From NCBI GenBank assembly GCA_022570795.1, contig JAKUDP010000023.1, positions 806,001 through 870,000 of the forward strand: a stretch of DNA of 64,000 nt. Direction: 5' to 3'. Position 1 is the stretch's first letter. Each line of letters starts with the position of its first letter. The position numbers and the translations under genes were made by a program. The notes beneath the pieces were generated by a model. It had not been told where the DNA came from and made no database searches. It saw only the letters and a list, made by a program, of their open reading frames with translations. The DNA is from Sphaerulina vaccinii (taxonomy: Eukaryota > Ascomycota > Dothideomycetes > Mycosphaerellales > Mycosphaerellaceae). This document shows positions 21,037 to 31,266 of this stretch, one piece after another.

Positions 21037-21557
21037 AAGGGTACTAGATCCTTGAGTGCATGCCGGAGAAGTTGACATTGAGCTTCTCTAAGGCCGGAAG
21101 TATTTAGCATCGCAACCGGACCGTATTTCGAGAGCTACAGTGGACAATGATTTGCTGGAGATGAGCTCAAACTTATGGGGTTATTTCTGGAAAGCGATGT
21201 CGACTATGATGCTCATGTTGCAGACAAGGCGCGACGAAGTCTGTGCGTGTATCTAGAGGAGCAAAAGGTTTCAGCTACAATGACGCTGCTTGTCCACTAT
21301 CGATGCTACACATAGCATTGAAGTAGAGCCTCAGAAAGCGAACCGACAACGGGTTCAGAAAAGAGTCTAGCCCGAACATCCATGTCAAAGCACGACTCAT
21401 CAGTTCATACGTTCTCTCTGAGAACATGCATTTGAAGGCAGCGGTATTGCGAAGTCATCATCCCGTCCATTGAGCTTTGGCGGTATTGTGTACAGCAGCA
21501 AGCACTAACTCCGGCCAGCCGACCCTCAACTTCGTCTTACAATCTCCTCGCCCTTGG
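21037..21557. other. Intergenic, nothing recognised
   Basis: Only short frames are present. The interval lies between the 3' end of the CorA-like remnant and the 3' end of the minus-strand membrane-protein gene, a convergent arrangement. Confidence 0.4.
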
Positions 21558-22094
21558 TCACTTCTCCCCATATCCTTTCCAGGTCGTCGATGCTGCCCAC
21601 TGCAAAGGAATCTGCATTGGCATCGCCATGATCAACACAAAACCAGCGCGTCCCACGACCTCGAACAGATGTTCCCATAGGCTTGCTCTCTTGGGCATAG
21701 GACCCGCCCACGGAGGTGGCACGATACTTCCAAAGAATGCACAGAGCCAATTGTTGACTACCAGATTTCTCCAGCCGTCTCCTACAGATGGCCATAGAAA
21801 CGGAGCGACCTTGGGCATGAAGACGTGAAAAGCCATAGCATCGCTTCCCTTCCCTGCTAGGCCGAGTACAGTGTAGATGAGAGTGAGAAGTAGAGCCATC
21901 TTGCCGATGCTGGCTGTAGCGCTTAGTTGTGGTCTCCCAGGTGATGGTTTTGACAGGCAGGTGTATTGTATCGCGTATGATATGAGTCCACTGATTGAGC
22001 CGATGATGTAGTAGCCCAGTAGAAGTGAGATGTGGTTCCATACCAGGTCTGCGCGCTCTGGACCCAGTTTTAGTTTCAGGATGTCGTGCTCCAT
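21558..22094 (-). CDS. Hypothetical multi-pass membrane protein, 178 aa
   Basis: A single frame from ATG 22094 (MEHDILKLKLGPERADLVW). Four hydrophobic stretches are visible: HISLLLGYYIIGSISGLISYA, a segment around MALLLTLIYTVLGLAG, one around NWLCAFFGSIVPPPW, and VVGRAGFVLIMAMPM. The short charged N-terminus and many glycines fit a small integral membrane protein. I do not recognise the family. The frame ends GYGEK. The size resembles the other small membrane protein at 24011-24520, but the sequences are not evidently related. Confidence 0.5.
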   Translation of the reverse strand: MEHDILKLKLGPERADLVWNHISLLLGYYIIGSISGLISYAIQYTCLSKPSPGRPQLSATASIGKMALLLTLIYTVLGLAGKGSDAMAFHVFMPKVAPFLWPSVGDGWRNLVVNNWLCAFFGSIVPPPWAGPMPKRASLWEHLFEVVGRAGFVLIMAMPMQIPLQWAASTTWKGYGEK

Positions 22095-22536
22095 GATTGT
22101 CTTGAGCAGCTCAGTTAATGATGAGGATGGCGGATCATATTGTTTCCATTATAGATGTCGAAGATTTCTTGTTGTACTTAAGGGGTACGGCGGACATAGT
22201 GGAGCACATTGGCGCAACTTCGGGTTCTCTCAACATACATCAGTTCGAAAAGAAGCTTCTTTTGAGTGTACTTGAACGCTTTCTTGGAAGTCGATATACA
22301 TACAGAATGCCTGATCTGATGCCGTCAACTTGGATCATTCACAACATTCTGGCACCCGCTTCCTCATCGGCCTTAATGCTCCCTCATCACAACTCATGAA
22401 CAATCTTCTTGCCCCGATCACGACTTCTTAGGGAACAGATCCGGAATCGGCAATCTACACGACAGGAGGTCAGCGACTGAACGCGAATGTGTCATTGCAG
22501 GCTAAGTGAGCCATCAATGAAATGTATAACCACTAC
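22095..22536. other. Intergenic, nothing firm
   Basis: A 94-codon plus frame at 22118-22399 starts MMRMADHIVSIIDVEDFLLY. It has no relatives I can name and overlaps the likely promoter of the minus-strand membrane protein. I leave it uncalled. Confidence 0.3.
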
Positions 22537-23133
22537 TTACCCATCATTAACAACAAAAGCCGCAATCGCTGCATCGAACTCCGCAGCCAACTCATCATTG
22601 AGCTGCGGCGCAGCAGTCTTAAACGCCCCAGTCAACTTCTCCGCAATAGCATAACCCAGCGCCACTGTAAGAGCCTTCTGATCCTGCAAAGACTTCTTCA
22701 CTTGCCCAGAGACTGAGAACAATCCAATAATAACATGATCGAACGCAGGCTTCTTGCTCGCGATGTTCAGCAACAAGTTCTTCAAGTCCGGACGCAATGA
22801 GAGCACTTGTGTTGCGACGGCGAGTGATTCAGATTCGTCGAGTGGAGGGGAGTAGTTTGCGACTTGTGTGGCGTATTCGACTGAACGACCGACGTCGTCG
22901 GTCTGTTGTTGAATTTTAACTGCATCGAGAGCGCCGGTTACGGGGTTTCCGTCGAAGTAGTAGACCATTTGGTTGAGGAGTTGGACTCCGGATTGGACTT
23001 GTTGAAGGGCGTAGACTATGGATGCGCCTTGGCGTTTCTGGAGGCCGCCTTCGATGACATTTGGTGCTGGGTTGCTGAGGACGGAGGTTGTGAAAGTGAG
23101 CAGGGCGCATAGCGTGCTGGTGAGGAAGCGCAT
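22537..23133 (-). CDS. Secreted HsbA-type (hydrophobic surface binding) cell-wall protein
   Basis: A 198-aa protein with a clear signal peptide (MRFLTSTLCALLTFTTSVLS). The mature part is helical, without cysteines and low in aromatics, in the pattern of the fungal HsbA/cell-wall galactomannoprotein family. Hydrophobic residues recur every 3-4 positions (VYALQQVQSGVQLLNQMVYY; YAIAEKLTGAFKTAAPQLND). HsbA of Aspergillus binds hydrophobic surfaces and recruits secreted esterases; related proteins are wall antigens. I chose ATG 23133 because it starts the signal peptide; the frame extends 23 codons upstream without such a feature. A dibasic KR after residue 30 could be a processing site. The family call rests on overall pattern. 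Confidence 0.7.
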   Translation of the reverse strand: MRFLTSTLCALLTFTTSVLSNPAPNVIEGGLQKRQGASIVYALQQVQSGVQLLNQMVYYFDGNPVTGALDAVKIQQQTDDVGRSVEYATQVANYSPPLDESESLAVATQVLSLRPDLKNLLLNIASKKPAFDHVIIGLFSVSGQVKKSLQDQKALTVALGYAIAEKLTGAFKTAAPQLNDELAAEFDAAIAAFVVNDG

Positions 23134-24010
23134 CTTGTTTGTGTTGCTGGTGTCAACTGAAACGTAACGAACGAATGTAGAAGAGTGTAGATGTGTCGAC
23201 AATGAGTGATGTCGCTTATGAGCTTCGATGCCGGAAGGTCTTGCCTATATTCTGGACCTGGGTGCACGTCCTTCATATCAACTTGTGAAGCACGTTCCAT
23301 ACCATGAGTACGACGGACCCAATCACTGTGGGTGCGCTTAAGCATTCTGCGCAGACTCCAGTGCCATAAACAGGGACAGTCCTATTGTTGTGCCCATACA
23401 CCTTGCACGTGGTAATGTCCGACAAGCCGAACAGGTACGAATTCCATAGAAGGCCTGCAGAAGAGCAGGACTCATCATGGTTTGCAAAGTATATTCCGAA
23501 TAGAGTCTGCAGACAGGAGGCAGACCAGGTTGATGTGCCTCGGTAGCGGATCTCCCCATACGATGCGTAGCCAGGAATCCTAGTCGATGGCGATCTAATG
23601 ACGATGTCATGAACGATCGTGAGCTTCCACATGGCAAGCATCGTAGCTGGCTGTACCACTTTCACGGGGACTATCACCTGTTGGCAGATACCTCGATTTC
23701 GTGCGCCGCCGCCATCAAGTTGTTCTTGCACAATCCAGGACCAGTATAGGAGGCGCTGTACTGGCAAACACGAGGATTTCGTAAGCGGCCGCTGTCATAG
23801 AGTCCGTCCGCATAGCAGTAGTAGCAGCGCCCGGCCAGAGTAGACCATAGCCAGCGGCACATCCTGCAGCTTTCGGTTAGCAATGTCGTCCAGGTCCTGG
23901 ATTTTGTCTGAGCTGAATAACGAATCTCGCAATGCCAGCGACCACTCAACAATTGGAGTTCATGCAACCACATAATTGTCTCACTCTCCGAGGTAGACAT
24001 CGCTCTTCGT
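23134..24010. other. Intergenic with unresolved cysteine-bearing minus frames
   Basis: Minus-strand frames between about 23,340 and 24,000 have protein-like stretches with cysteines (GLYDSGRLRNPRVCQYSASY; DESCSSAGLLWNSYLFG). They sit in different frames without clear splice sites or start. A multi-exon small secreted protein is possible, but I cannot support a gene model. Confidence 0.3.
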
Positions 24011-24520
24011 TCAGACATCTTCAGGCCACTTCCCGCCATGCACACCATGTCTCCAGATCATGTAACCAGTCACGCCAACCATGCTCCCGACTCCTGCACC
24101 GCCTGCTACTCTCAGCACGCGCATTTGTCCTGCACCTCTTCCAACTGCTGCACTAGCGGCTACTACTGTGCCAACAAGACTCCAATCATCCACCTCCTTT
24201 TGGCCCTTGTTCTCGAGCAATCTCCAGCTTCGATCTTGCCATTCTATGTCTTCCTTGGCCCACATCCTGCCTATGGTAGCAGGAACCATCAGAGCAGTTG
24301 TGATGAGAGCCCAGCGGCCTGTCGTTGCCAGTGTTACGGGAGAGAGGAGAGGAGCTCGGGGCAGCCCACGGATTGTCTTGTATGTGTGTTGAAGCGCAGA
24401 GGAAGCCAGTCCGAGGGTGGCGCCTGTCTGGAAACCACGATACAGGACGTGCGCCCAGAGGAGTGTACGCGCATATGGTTGATCTTCGGCATAGGCTGTA
24501 TGAGGGAAGAAGCGGGACAT
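24011..24520 (-). CDS. Small fungal membrane protein, possibly DUF1757
   Basis: A 169-aa single frame from ATG 24520 (MSRFFPHTAYAEDQPYARTL). It has a hydrophobic region around residues 30-50 and one near the C-terminus (VLRVAGGAGVGSMVGVTGY). The middle carries a TTALMVPATIGRMW segment followed by a charged stretch (KEDIEWQDRSWRLLENKGQ). The opening PHT-Y---PYARTLLWAHVLYRGFQTGA resembles fungal DUF1757 integral membrane proteins, from memory. Function is unknown in that family. The frame is clean and ends WPEDV. Confidence 0.55.
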   Translation of the reverse strand: MSRFFPHTAYAEDQPYARTLLWAHVLYRGFQTGATLGLASSALQHTYKTIRGLPRAPLLSPVTLATTGRWALITTALMVPATIGRMWAKEDIEWQDRSWRLLENKGQKEVDDWSLVGTVVAASAAVGRGAGQMRVLRVAGGAGVGSMVGVTGYMIWRHGVHGGKWPEDV

Positions 24521-25197
24521 CGCTGGTCTCTGCTCGGAGTATGGAATGTCGTTTGTAGGTTGTATGCTTGAGGTAGTGGTGAGATCTGAGTGTGGTCAGT
24601 TGACTTACCTTGTCGCTCGTTATATATGAGCGCCGCGGATCAGCCACTTCGGCGTGATTTAAAGGAGCAACGTCCGTAAGATCGAGTCGGAGGATTGTGT
24701 TGATATTGTAGCTCGTGTAGTACGGCCGAGAAGTGAAGTCCATTTCCGTGCCAAGCACAGCAGTTCTACCACTCTGACTTCTCCTCCGCAACAACAACAA
24801 CCTGACAGTATACGCATCATCTCTGAAAGATAGCTCAAAGCAAGTCGCTGCCCCTTGAGGACAAGACGTGTCGCATTCCCAGCTGTGATGGGCTGCCGAG
24901 TGTGCAGGTGGCACAACGCTGTGTAACACTGTCGACGCGACTATCCTCAATTTGCTCAAGCTGTCACTCTTTCTGCGTTTGCAACGAGTTCACTGCCAGG
25001 TATCTCTGTTCCCTGTCAATCGCCATGCCCTCCAGGGCGGAGACTGCAAACGAGGCTCTTGACCCCAGGAGAGCGAGACGCTTGGTGAGGGTCTTCTGTT
25101 TTCCTTACAATGCTTCCTGCTCAACCAGAGCCACCTGACTGTCAGGAAGCTACTCATCTGATCCCTAGCTACATTGAAACCACTCTAGATCTTCATC
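24521..25197. other. Divergent intergenic region
   Basis: It separates the minus-strand membrane protein from the plus-strand coiled-coil gene, so it probably carries both promoters. No coding frame is convincing. Confidence 0.4.
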
Positions 25198-26529
25198 ATG
25201 TCACTGGTCAAGACAGATCTCATTCGCGGCCTAATTATCAAGGGCAATGCCTCGAACCCCACGCCGCCGCGAACGCCCATCGACGGTCAGCGATCGACAC
25301 TGCCATATCAGGACCATGGCTACGAACATGCTTTCCAACAAGCTCAACAACAGCTCTCAGGCCCTCTCGGAGTACTGAACTTTCAGCACTACAAGATCGA
25401 TGACCTTGCCCGCCAGAATGATGCGCTTACGGACGAAGCTCGTCTCTTGCAGCAGAAATTGAACGAGCAGGATGAGCGTCATGCAGAGCAGCTGAAAATG
25501 TGGGAAGCCTTCCATTGCGAGCAGTTCACACAATGGGCTGGAGAGAAGATTACGCTCGAATGTGCGATCGAAGCTGCTAAAGCGGACTGTGCGAATCAGC
25601 TTCGAGACTTGAAGCTCGAGCACGAAGAGCAGTGTTCGAGACTCCAGGGCCACTGTTCGAGGCTTCAGAGCGCGCTTCCGATGATGAGGCGTAAGCTTGA
25701 TGAGCTAAGTGGAGCTGCGCGGACGTCTGTCACTGGCAGAAAGGATAATAAGGTCTTGCGCCGAATTCTCACCCTGCGGGGCGTAGAGTCCTCGGATCTT
25801 GAGAGAAAGCTACGAAGCCTGGTGAAGGAGAAGTTCCAGCTGAAAGCTGAGCTTGGCTTTGAGCGTCAGAAGAATTCCGAGCTGAACACAGCATTGGCAG
25901 AGTATGAAGAAGAGTGCAAAGCAAATCTGGCCAAGTATGAGGATGAACACAAGGCACGTCAAGAGCTCAAGGCCAAGTCTTTGGTCGCCGTAAGTTCGTA
26001 CGATGAGCAGGTCGCGAAGTGCAACGACGAGAAGGCTGAGAAGGAGCTTTATCAGAAGCTCTGCGAAGACGAGAGGGCGCAGTACCTTGCCACCAAGGAG
26101 CAATTGGAGGCTGGGCTCAAAGCAGCTTCCGCTCTCGCCGCTGCTGAGTCGACTGTGCGCGAGGAGTCAGAGACGGGATACCGTGGTCATGTGAACCGTT
26201 TGAGAGATGAAATCGCCCGGCTGGAGATGGAGGCCAAGCAACGCGAAGTGCTCCACACCCAAGTCCAAGGCAAGCTCAACGATTCGGTCAAGGAGGGCCA
26301 ACTTGCGCTGAAGGATGCGCTCTGGAATGGCACACAACTTCAAGGCAAGCTCAGCGATGCAAACAAGCGGTGCAAGGCATTTGACAAGCAGCTCGAGAAC
26401 GCCAAGAGCAAGGCAGAGTCGCTTAAAGGTCAGCTTGCTGAGACCACGAAGGAACAAGAACTTGCCATGGAGGAGCGAGATCGTCTGAGGAACAAGTTGA
26501 AGACGATATTTGGAGTTGCAGCTGAGTGA
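25198..26529 (+). CDS. Coiled-coil protein, 443 aa
   Basis: A single frame from ATG 25198 (MSLVKTDLIRGLIIKGNASN). Residues 1-65 are Pro/Gln-rich and probably disordered. From about residue 68 to the end the sequence is almost continuously charged with regular hydrophobic spacing, i.e. a long coiled coil (EARLLQQKLNEQDERHAEQL; RLRDEIARLEMEAKQREVLH). A short break with basic residues lies near 180-195 (SVTGRKDNKVLRRILTLRG). No motor, kinase or membrane segment is visible. The adjacent gene at 26808 has the same plan: a disordered Pro/Gln head, a long coiled coil and nearly equal length. The two may be ancient tandem duplicates or functional partners. The role is unknown. Confidence 0.7.
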   Translation: MSLVKTDLIRGLIIKGNASNPTPPRTPIDGQRSTLPYQDHGYEHAFQQAQQQLSGPLGVLNFQHYKIDDLARQNDALTDEARLLQQKLNEQDERHAEQLKMWEAFHCEQFTQWAGEKITLECAIEAAKADCANQLRDLKLEHEEQCSRLQGHCSRLQSALPMMRRKLDELSGAARTSVTGRKDNKVLRRILTLRGVESSDLERKLRSLVKEKFQLKAELGFERQKNSELNTALAEYEEECKANLAKYEDEHKARQELKAKSLVAVSSYDEQVAKCNDEKAEKELYQKLCEDERAQYLATKEQLEAGLKAASALAAAESTVREESETGYRGHVNRLRDEIARLEMEAKQREVLHTQVQGKLNDSVKEGQLALKDALWNGTQLQGKLSDANKRCKAFDKQLENAKSKAESLKGQLAETTKEQELAMEERDRLRNKLKTIFGVAAE

Positions 26530-26807
26530 AAATGTACAGAAGCTTACAGTATTCTATAGCATCGCGTACGGTCCTTAGAATTTGTCATGCAGATTGCCAG
26601 GTGCTTGCTACCACTCTGGGACAACGCGAACGACTCTCGAACATGATGTCTCGGATGGTAACGCAAACGACAACGAGCGGCTGGGAAGGCAAGCTGTCAT
26701 CTCTGTACTGATCGCAGGCATTAACATACTCTCGCATGATACGCAACTTACTACCTACTTGCCAATACTACGACTGAGCTTCATCTTATGTTTGCTTGTT
26801 GACAGCT

Positions 26808-28115
26808 ATGTCTTCGCAGCGCTCGATGAGCAAACAGTATGTACCACAGCCAACTCCGCCCGCCACGCCAAACTATGCTACGCCAAACCATGCTACGCCA
26901 ACTCAAGCGGCACCATATGGAACCCCTCAGTATATGCATGCATCTCAACAGCCTTACATCAGCCAGGCAGCTCTGGGACTTCAGCAGCAGATCTTACTCC
27001 AGCAAGAAGTCCTGAACGAGCACGCGCATCTGACAAGCGAGAACGAAGTTCTCGCCAATAGCCTGCAGAAAGCGACAGACAACATTGAGGAGTGGGTCAA
27101 GGATGCAAAGATCCGCACAGAAGAAGTTGCCTCTCTCAAGCGAAAGAGAGATGAGTTCGAGAAGGAAGCTGGCGAGGAGAAGACAAAGCGTGTCAAGTCG
27201 GAGGATGCCAACGTTGGGCTGAAGCAGACCATAGTGGGTGTCAAGGGCGAGCGTGACGCTGCACAGAAGGCCGCCCAGAATGCTCGACAATCGTGTAGAG
27301 ATAAAGACACTTTGCTGAGCAATGAGAAGGAGACCCGACTCGCAACAGAGAAGCAGCGCGATCTGAGTGATGGGTTGCTGAATGACGCTAAGCAGTCCTG
27401 TCATCGTCTAGAGAAGCGCGTTGGGGTTCTTGGGAAAGAACGTGACGAAGCCAAGTCGAACCACGAGGCCGAGGAAGCGGAGCACGTACAGACGCGCCAG
27501 AAGGTCACTGTCGAACAAGAACGTCATGCCAGTACAACGAAGCAACTTGAGCAAGAGACCGCAAAGCGCCTTGAGGCAGAGAGACACCTCGCATCCCAGG
27601 AAGCAAGTCACAAGTTCATGGACGACCAGCTCGAAGATGAGCGACGCAGTCACAAAGAGACTCAAGAGAAGCTCACCGCTCTTGAGTCGTCCCTTACGGC
27701 AGAACAGACCGACCATCTCCAGACCAAGGACACCCTGGTTGCAGTCGAGCAGGAACGCGACAGTGCCCTGGAAGCCTGCAAGACTGAGGGAGAAAAGCTC
27801 GCTGCAGCCGAGACCGCCAATGTGGCTGCGAACGAGACTTTGATGTCGGAGCAGATGGCTCACGACAAGACCAAAGGCGAGCTTGATGCGGCCACGACGA
27901 GCGCCAGCACTGCGAGCGAGGCGCTTCTGTTGGAGCAAGGAGAGCACGCCGTCACGAAGGATAAGTTGAAGTCTGTTCACGAGAGGCTCACTTCAGAGAA
28001 GGAGGCTCTCGTCAAGTGTGAGAAGTACCGGGCGACCGAAGCTGAAGCCAATGTGAGACTTCATAACAAGAGTACAACACTGATAGAGGCGGTTAAGAAG
28101 CTGGGATGCCCATAA
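26808..28115 (+). CDS. Coiled-coil protein, 435 aa, partner of the upstream gene
   Basis: I chose ATG 26808 (MSSQRSMSKQYVPQPTPPAT); no nearer upstream ATG is in frame. A CAG acceptor-like sequence just before it leaves a 5' intron possible. Residues about 9-50 contain short ATP-type repeats (PATPNYATPNHATPTQAAP) and are disordered. Residues about 60-425 form a long, very charged coiled coil with the recurring phrase 'E-R-D-A-A/S' and heptad-like spacing (LGKERDEAKSNHEAEEAEH; TQEKLTALESSLTAEQTDH). A basic cluster SLKRKRDEFEKEAGEEKTKR at about residues 110-130 may be a nuclear signal. It lies 278 bp downstream of the similar gene at 25198 on the same strand. No known family is recognised. Confidence 0.7.
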   Translation: MSSQRSMSKQYVPQPTPPATPNYATPNHATPTQAAPYGTPQYMHASQQPYISQAALGLQQQILLQQEVLNEHAHLTSENEVLANSLQKATDNIEEWVKDAKIRTEEVASLKRKRDEFEKEAGEEKTKRVKSEDANVGLKQTIVGVKGERDAAQKAAQNARQSCRDKDTLLSNEKETRLATEKQRDLSDGLLNDAKQSCHRLEKRVGVLGKERDEAKSNHEAEEAEHVQTRQKVTVEQERHASTTKQLEQETAKRLEAERHLASQEASHKFMDDQLEDERRSHKETQEKLTALESSLTAEQTDHLQTKDTLVAVEQERDSALEACKTEGEKLAAAETANVAANETLMSEQMAHDKTKGELDAATTSASTASEALLLEQGEHAVTKDKLKSVHERLTSEKEALVKCEKYRATEAEANVRLHNKSTTLIEAVKKLGCP

Positions 28116-28156
28116 CAAGCATCTTCGATCGCACGGCATGGACACTACGGCCATAT

Positions 28157-28396
28157 TCAAGACTTTAAATGGTCAACTGCCTTCGCAACTTGTGTCGTCT
28201 CCCCAAGTTTGAGCATCGTCTGCGCTGCTCGAAGCAGAGCCGAGTCGCCTAGATCTTTCCAGTATAGAAATGGAGAATGAATCGAACTGTTACTTTTATA
28301 CCTAGATGTGTCTCTGATTCTCGATGCGATCCAAGCCGCCCCGAGTAGAGACAAGGCGAGGACGGCACGGACCATTCTTTTCGAGCCTTGTTGAGC
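28157..28396 (-). CDS. Possible small single-pass protein, 79 aa
   Basis: The frame starts MAQQGSKRMVRAVLALSLLG, a signal-anchor-like N-terminus. The rest is short and soluble (LLRAAQTMLKLGETTQVAKA). It ends only 42 bp from the 3' end of the coiled-coil gene, convergent with it. The call depends on the hydrophobic segment and the clean start; there is no family support. Confidence 0.3.
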   Translation of the reverse strand, partial: AQQGSKRMVRAVLALSLLGAAWIASRIRDTSRYKSNSSIHSPFLYWKDLGDSALLRAAQTMLKLGETTQVAKAVDHLKS

Positions 28397-28876
28397 CATT
28401 CGGTGTAATGGACAACGACTACAGCCATCGGTGCAGAGGTGATACAATGGATGTCAGATCAAATGTGGGAGTGCGAACACATGTTGGCAAGCAGGCGACC
28501 TGGTCGCATTAGCTTACAAAGATGCGGCTGTTTCACTTACACGAGCAGAAAGGTCGTGATCATTGGCTTGTACGATATAGACTTTATAGCGGTAGTCATT
28601 GTTTGCATGGGAGGGTTGTAACGGTCAGCGGCCCTTCCAATAGAGCTACCAGACTCTTGTTTTAACCCGAACTTCACCTCGTCTTGTTCTCTCATCACAC
28701 CTCATCCTCTCTCACACTTGCTCAGATCTGCAATTTCCTCGTCACGCTGATAGGAATGCTGCCGCCTCGGCGTCTTGCTTGCTGGATCCACTAGTAGGAA
28801 GGCTGTGCAATAGGCGGAAGCCACGTCTCAATCCTGCTGGCATATATCAGTCATACCGCTTCTGCTCGCTCTCCAT
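28397..28876. other. Intergenic with a pyrimidine-rich promoter-like tract
   Basis: A C/T-rich tract near 28,675-28,740 (CACCTCGTCTTGTTCTCTC and following) looks like the transcription-start region of a plus-strand gene. The only ATG soon after it, at about 28,757, gives a 12-codon frame ending in TAG unless spliced. Confidence 0.35.
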
Positions 28877-29214
28877 AACCATCGAAACGGCCACTGGGGA
28901 CTCGAAGTCTGCATCTTGTCGACCGCTATCCGCGCTGCAATCATCTGATATTCTCAAATCACCTCGATACTCGCCACGAAGCACGACCAGCAGCCAGACA
29001 TAAGTTACCCGACTTCCACACCCAATGTCTGGATCGAGATGACGAAAGAGAGGTGACAGAGCAATTCCCCCGGTCTCTATCAGGGACACCAAAGAAGACT
29101 GTTGCGGAGCAGACAACATTGCCGGGATTCGATGTCGCACCGGACAGCACATCGCTGCATAGCGTCTCTGCTCGTGCGATCAGCGACTCATCGATGAGCG
29201 GACCATCAGTCTGA
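28877..29214 (+). CDS. Coding-like 3' exon of an unresolved gene
   Basis: Frame 1 is open from after a TAA at about 28,876 to TGA 29212-29214, without an early ATG. Its second half is strongly protein-like (REVTEQFPRSLSGTPKKTVA; then GFDVAPDSTSLHSVSARAIS). The alternative frames upstream also read plausibly, so the exon boundary is uncertain. It is probably the last exon of a plus-strand gene whose promoter lies near 28,700. No family is recognised. Confidence 0.3.
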
Positions 29215-30174
29215 AATAGAGTGAGACGGAAACACGATGCCACACGCTTGCCGACGATGGCGGTGAAGGAGAAAGCATCATAGCTCACCACACTACACGA
29301 AAGCAAAGATGCACTCCGCGAGCCACTGTCCTGTCACATGGGAGCAGCATTGGCTTCTTTCTTAATGGCACACATACTCGACTTCCCATGAAGGCATGTG
29401 TGCTCTCGTCATCAGCGTCTCTCGTGAGCCGCCCGCGGGCTTCGTTTGGAGCTTGGGCTTGTGTAGGATTTGGCGCAGCAGCTATAGCAATTAGCTGTCG
29501 CTGCTGCGGTTTCACGGTCTCCAGACTGGTCGCACGAACAGGATCTTGAAGAGCACAACGACAATGATGACGAGAGTGTGAACATGGAGATGGCATTACT
29601 GTGGTGAGTAGGTTTCCGCCGACGAAGGCCAGCGTCGCACAGAGCACAAGCTGGCCCTGGCACCGATCGACAGATCGGCAAAACAAACATTCCTGCAGCA
29701 AACACTCTTCGTTCTTCATGAGTTTATCATCGACTCTCCATCTCACTGTTATGGCGACATCTTCATCGGTGAGAGCTCCACACACCTACGCAATGGCACA
29801 ACTTGATTATAGGCACTGTCTGAGATCAATGGCTGGCATACAGCTATTGCTGCGCCCTCTCAGAAACTGACCAGGGCCTGGTGAGCTTGCATAGACGAGC
29901 AGAGCCGCCAGTACACACCAAGATGATGCAGCAGAGAGGCCGCCGACTGCATTCAATATAACACTTCTCATGCCTCAGTACAAACTTGATTCATACTCTC
30001 ACTTACTTTTAGACATCACGCCGATCTGTACCTCATCGCTGACCTGGGTGCCTCGATTCCCGATAACGCGTACAGCAATTCCGAGCATCGCCTCGCCAGA
30101 CAATCGACCTCGCGCACGATCGAACGATTCCTTGCTGTATCGCCTCAACGCGACAACCAATACTGATTACATCC
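29215..30174. other. Intergenic; upstream region of the zinc-finger cluster
   Basis: One minus-strand frame near 29,520-29,600 encodes a membrane-helix-like run (TLVIIVVVLFKILFVRPVW), but it stops soon and has no start. Otherwise nothing is recognised. It includes the 5' leader of the zinc-finger gene at 30175. Confidence 0.3.
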
Positions 30175-31266
30175 ATGAGCTCTGCTCAGCGCAGAGACGC
30201 CGAAATGGACAGAATGGACTCGTGGCGTCAGCACATCGACCCTCGACTGCTCGAGCAGCCTGATCCCCTCATTACACAAGTAGGGGGTCGCTTCACGGGC
30301 GATGAGATGCAGGTGGACCAAGAACGCTTGAACCCAGAGTCAACAGAAGAACCTCAAGCACAGTCGGCACACACGGGCATGACCCTGGACATTTCAGGAC
30401 GTATGTTCGATGCTTTCTCAGCCCTGGAAACAGCAGCAGCAAACAGCTTCGAGGTTGATCTTAAGAACTACCTGCAACCTATCACACCCCAACGGGAACA
30501 TACATCTGCTTACGAAGCCGGGCTCTATACACCACCATCATCACTGCGTGCGGACGCGAGTGTGTTCCAGCCGGGATCAATTCGACACACTCACAATCGG
30601 TTCGCATTAATGGCGAGCAATGCCTACGACAATGTCTCGCAGCATGCATTATATGGACCAGCTGCCAGAGGTGGCTGTCTTACGCCTGACTCTGCAACCA
30701 CCAGTCAGATAGCTGTTGCTCGAGAGCCGCAATCGCCTACTCGAAGACCATCCGCGCGATATCGACCTGTCCTTGCTACTCCTACCTCCGCGCCGCTCCC
30801 CGTTATGAACGGCATGTCAGCCACTACAAGAGCTGTGGAAGATCTTGTAGCATGGACAGGACAAGCATACAGTGTGCCTGCCGCTCTAAGCGCGGATCAC
30901 CTGTCACCGCAAGCCACAAATCAGCCTGGAGCCAGATCACGGGCTACATCTGTGGCTTCCACACTTGGACGAGGTGATTTTCTGTGTGATGGCATCCCAG
31001 GCAAACGATGCGGCAAGCGATTCACGACTAAGTCCGCTTTGTCACACCACGCACGTTGCCACAAACCACCTAGGCATTTCTGCAGCATGTGCGATAGCGG
31101 CTTCTACTATATGAAGGATCTCACAAGGCATGTCAAGACACACGGACCGCGAGACAGACACCTTATTTGTAACAACAGGGCCTGCAAATATCACACAACG
31201 CCTTTTGCACGAAGAGACCACCTGAAACGGCACATCCTGAGTTCTGGACACAGCCAGCAAGGATAG
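30175..31266 (+). CDS. C2H2 zinc-finger protein 1 of a tandem cluster
   Basis: A 363-aa single-exon protein from ATG 30175 (MSSAQRRDAEMDRMDSWRQH). Residues 1-255 are disordered and rich in Ser/Pro/Thr. Three zinc fingers occupy the last 90 residues. Finger 1 is atypical, C-(GIPGKR)-CGKRFTTKSALSHHARCH. Finger 2 is FCSMCDSGFYYMKDLTRHVKTH. Finger 3 is a longer ICNNRACKYHTTPFARRDHLKRHILSSGH. This tail is shared in order and spacing with the genes at 32514 and 35660. It is probably a nuclear DNA-binding regulator; target genes cannot be read from the sequence. Confidence 0.85.
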   Translation: MSSAQRRDAEMDRMDSWRQHIDPRLLEQPDPLITQVGGRFTGDEMQVDQERLNPESTEEPQAQSAHTGMTLDISGRMFDAFSALETAAANSFEVDLKNYLQPITPQREHTSAYEAGLYTPPSSLRADASVFQPGSIRHTHNRFALMASNAYDNVSQHALYGPAARGGCLTPDSATTSQIAVAREPQSPTRRPSARYRPVLATPTSAPLPVMNGMSATTRAVEDLVAWTGQAYSVPAALSADHLSPQATNQPGARSRATSVASTLGRGDFLCDGIPGKRCGKRFTTKSALSHHARCHKPPRHFCSMCDSGFYYMKDLTRHVKTHGPRDRHLICNNRACKYHTTPFARRDHLKRHILSSGHSQQG

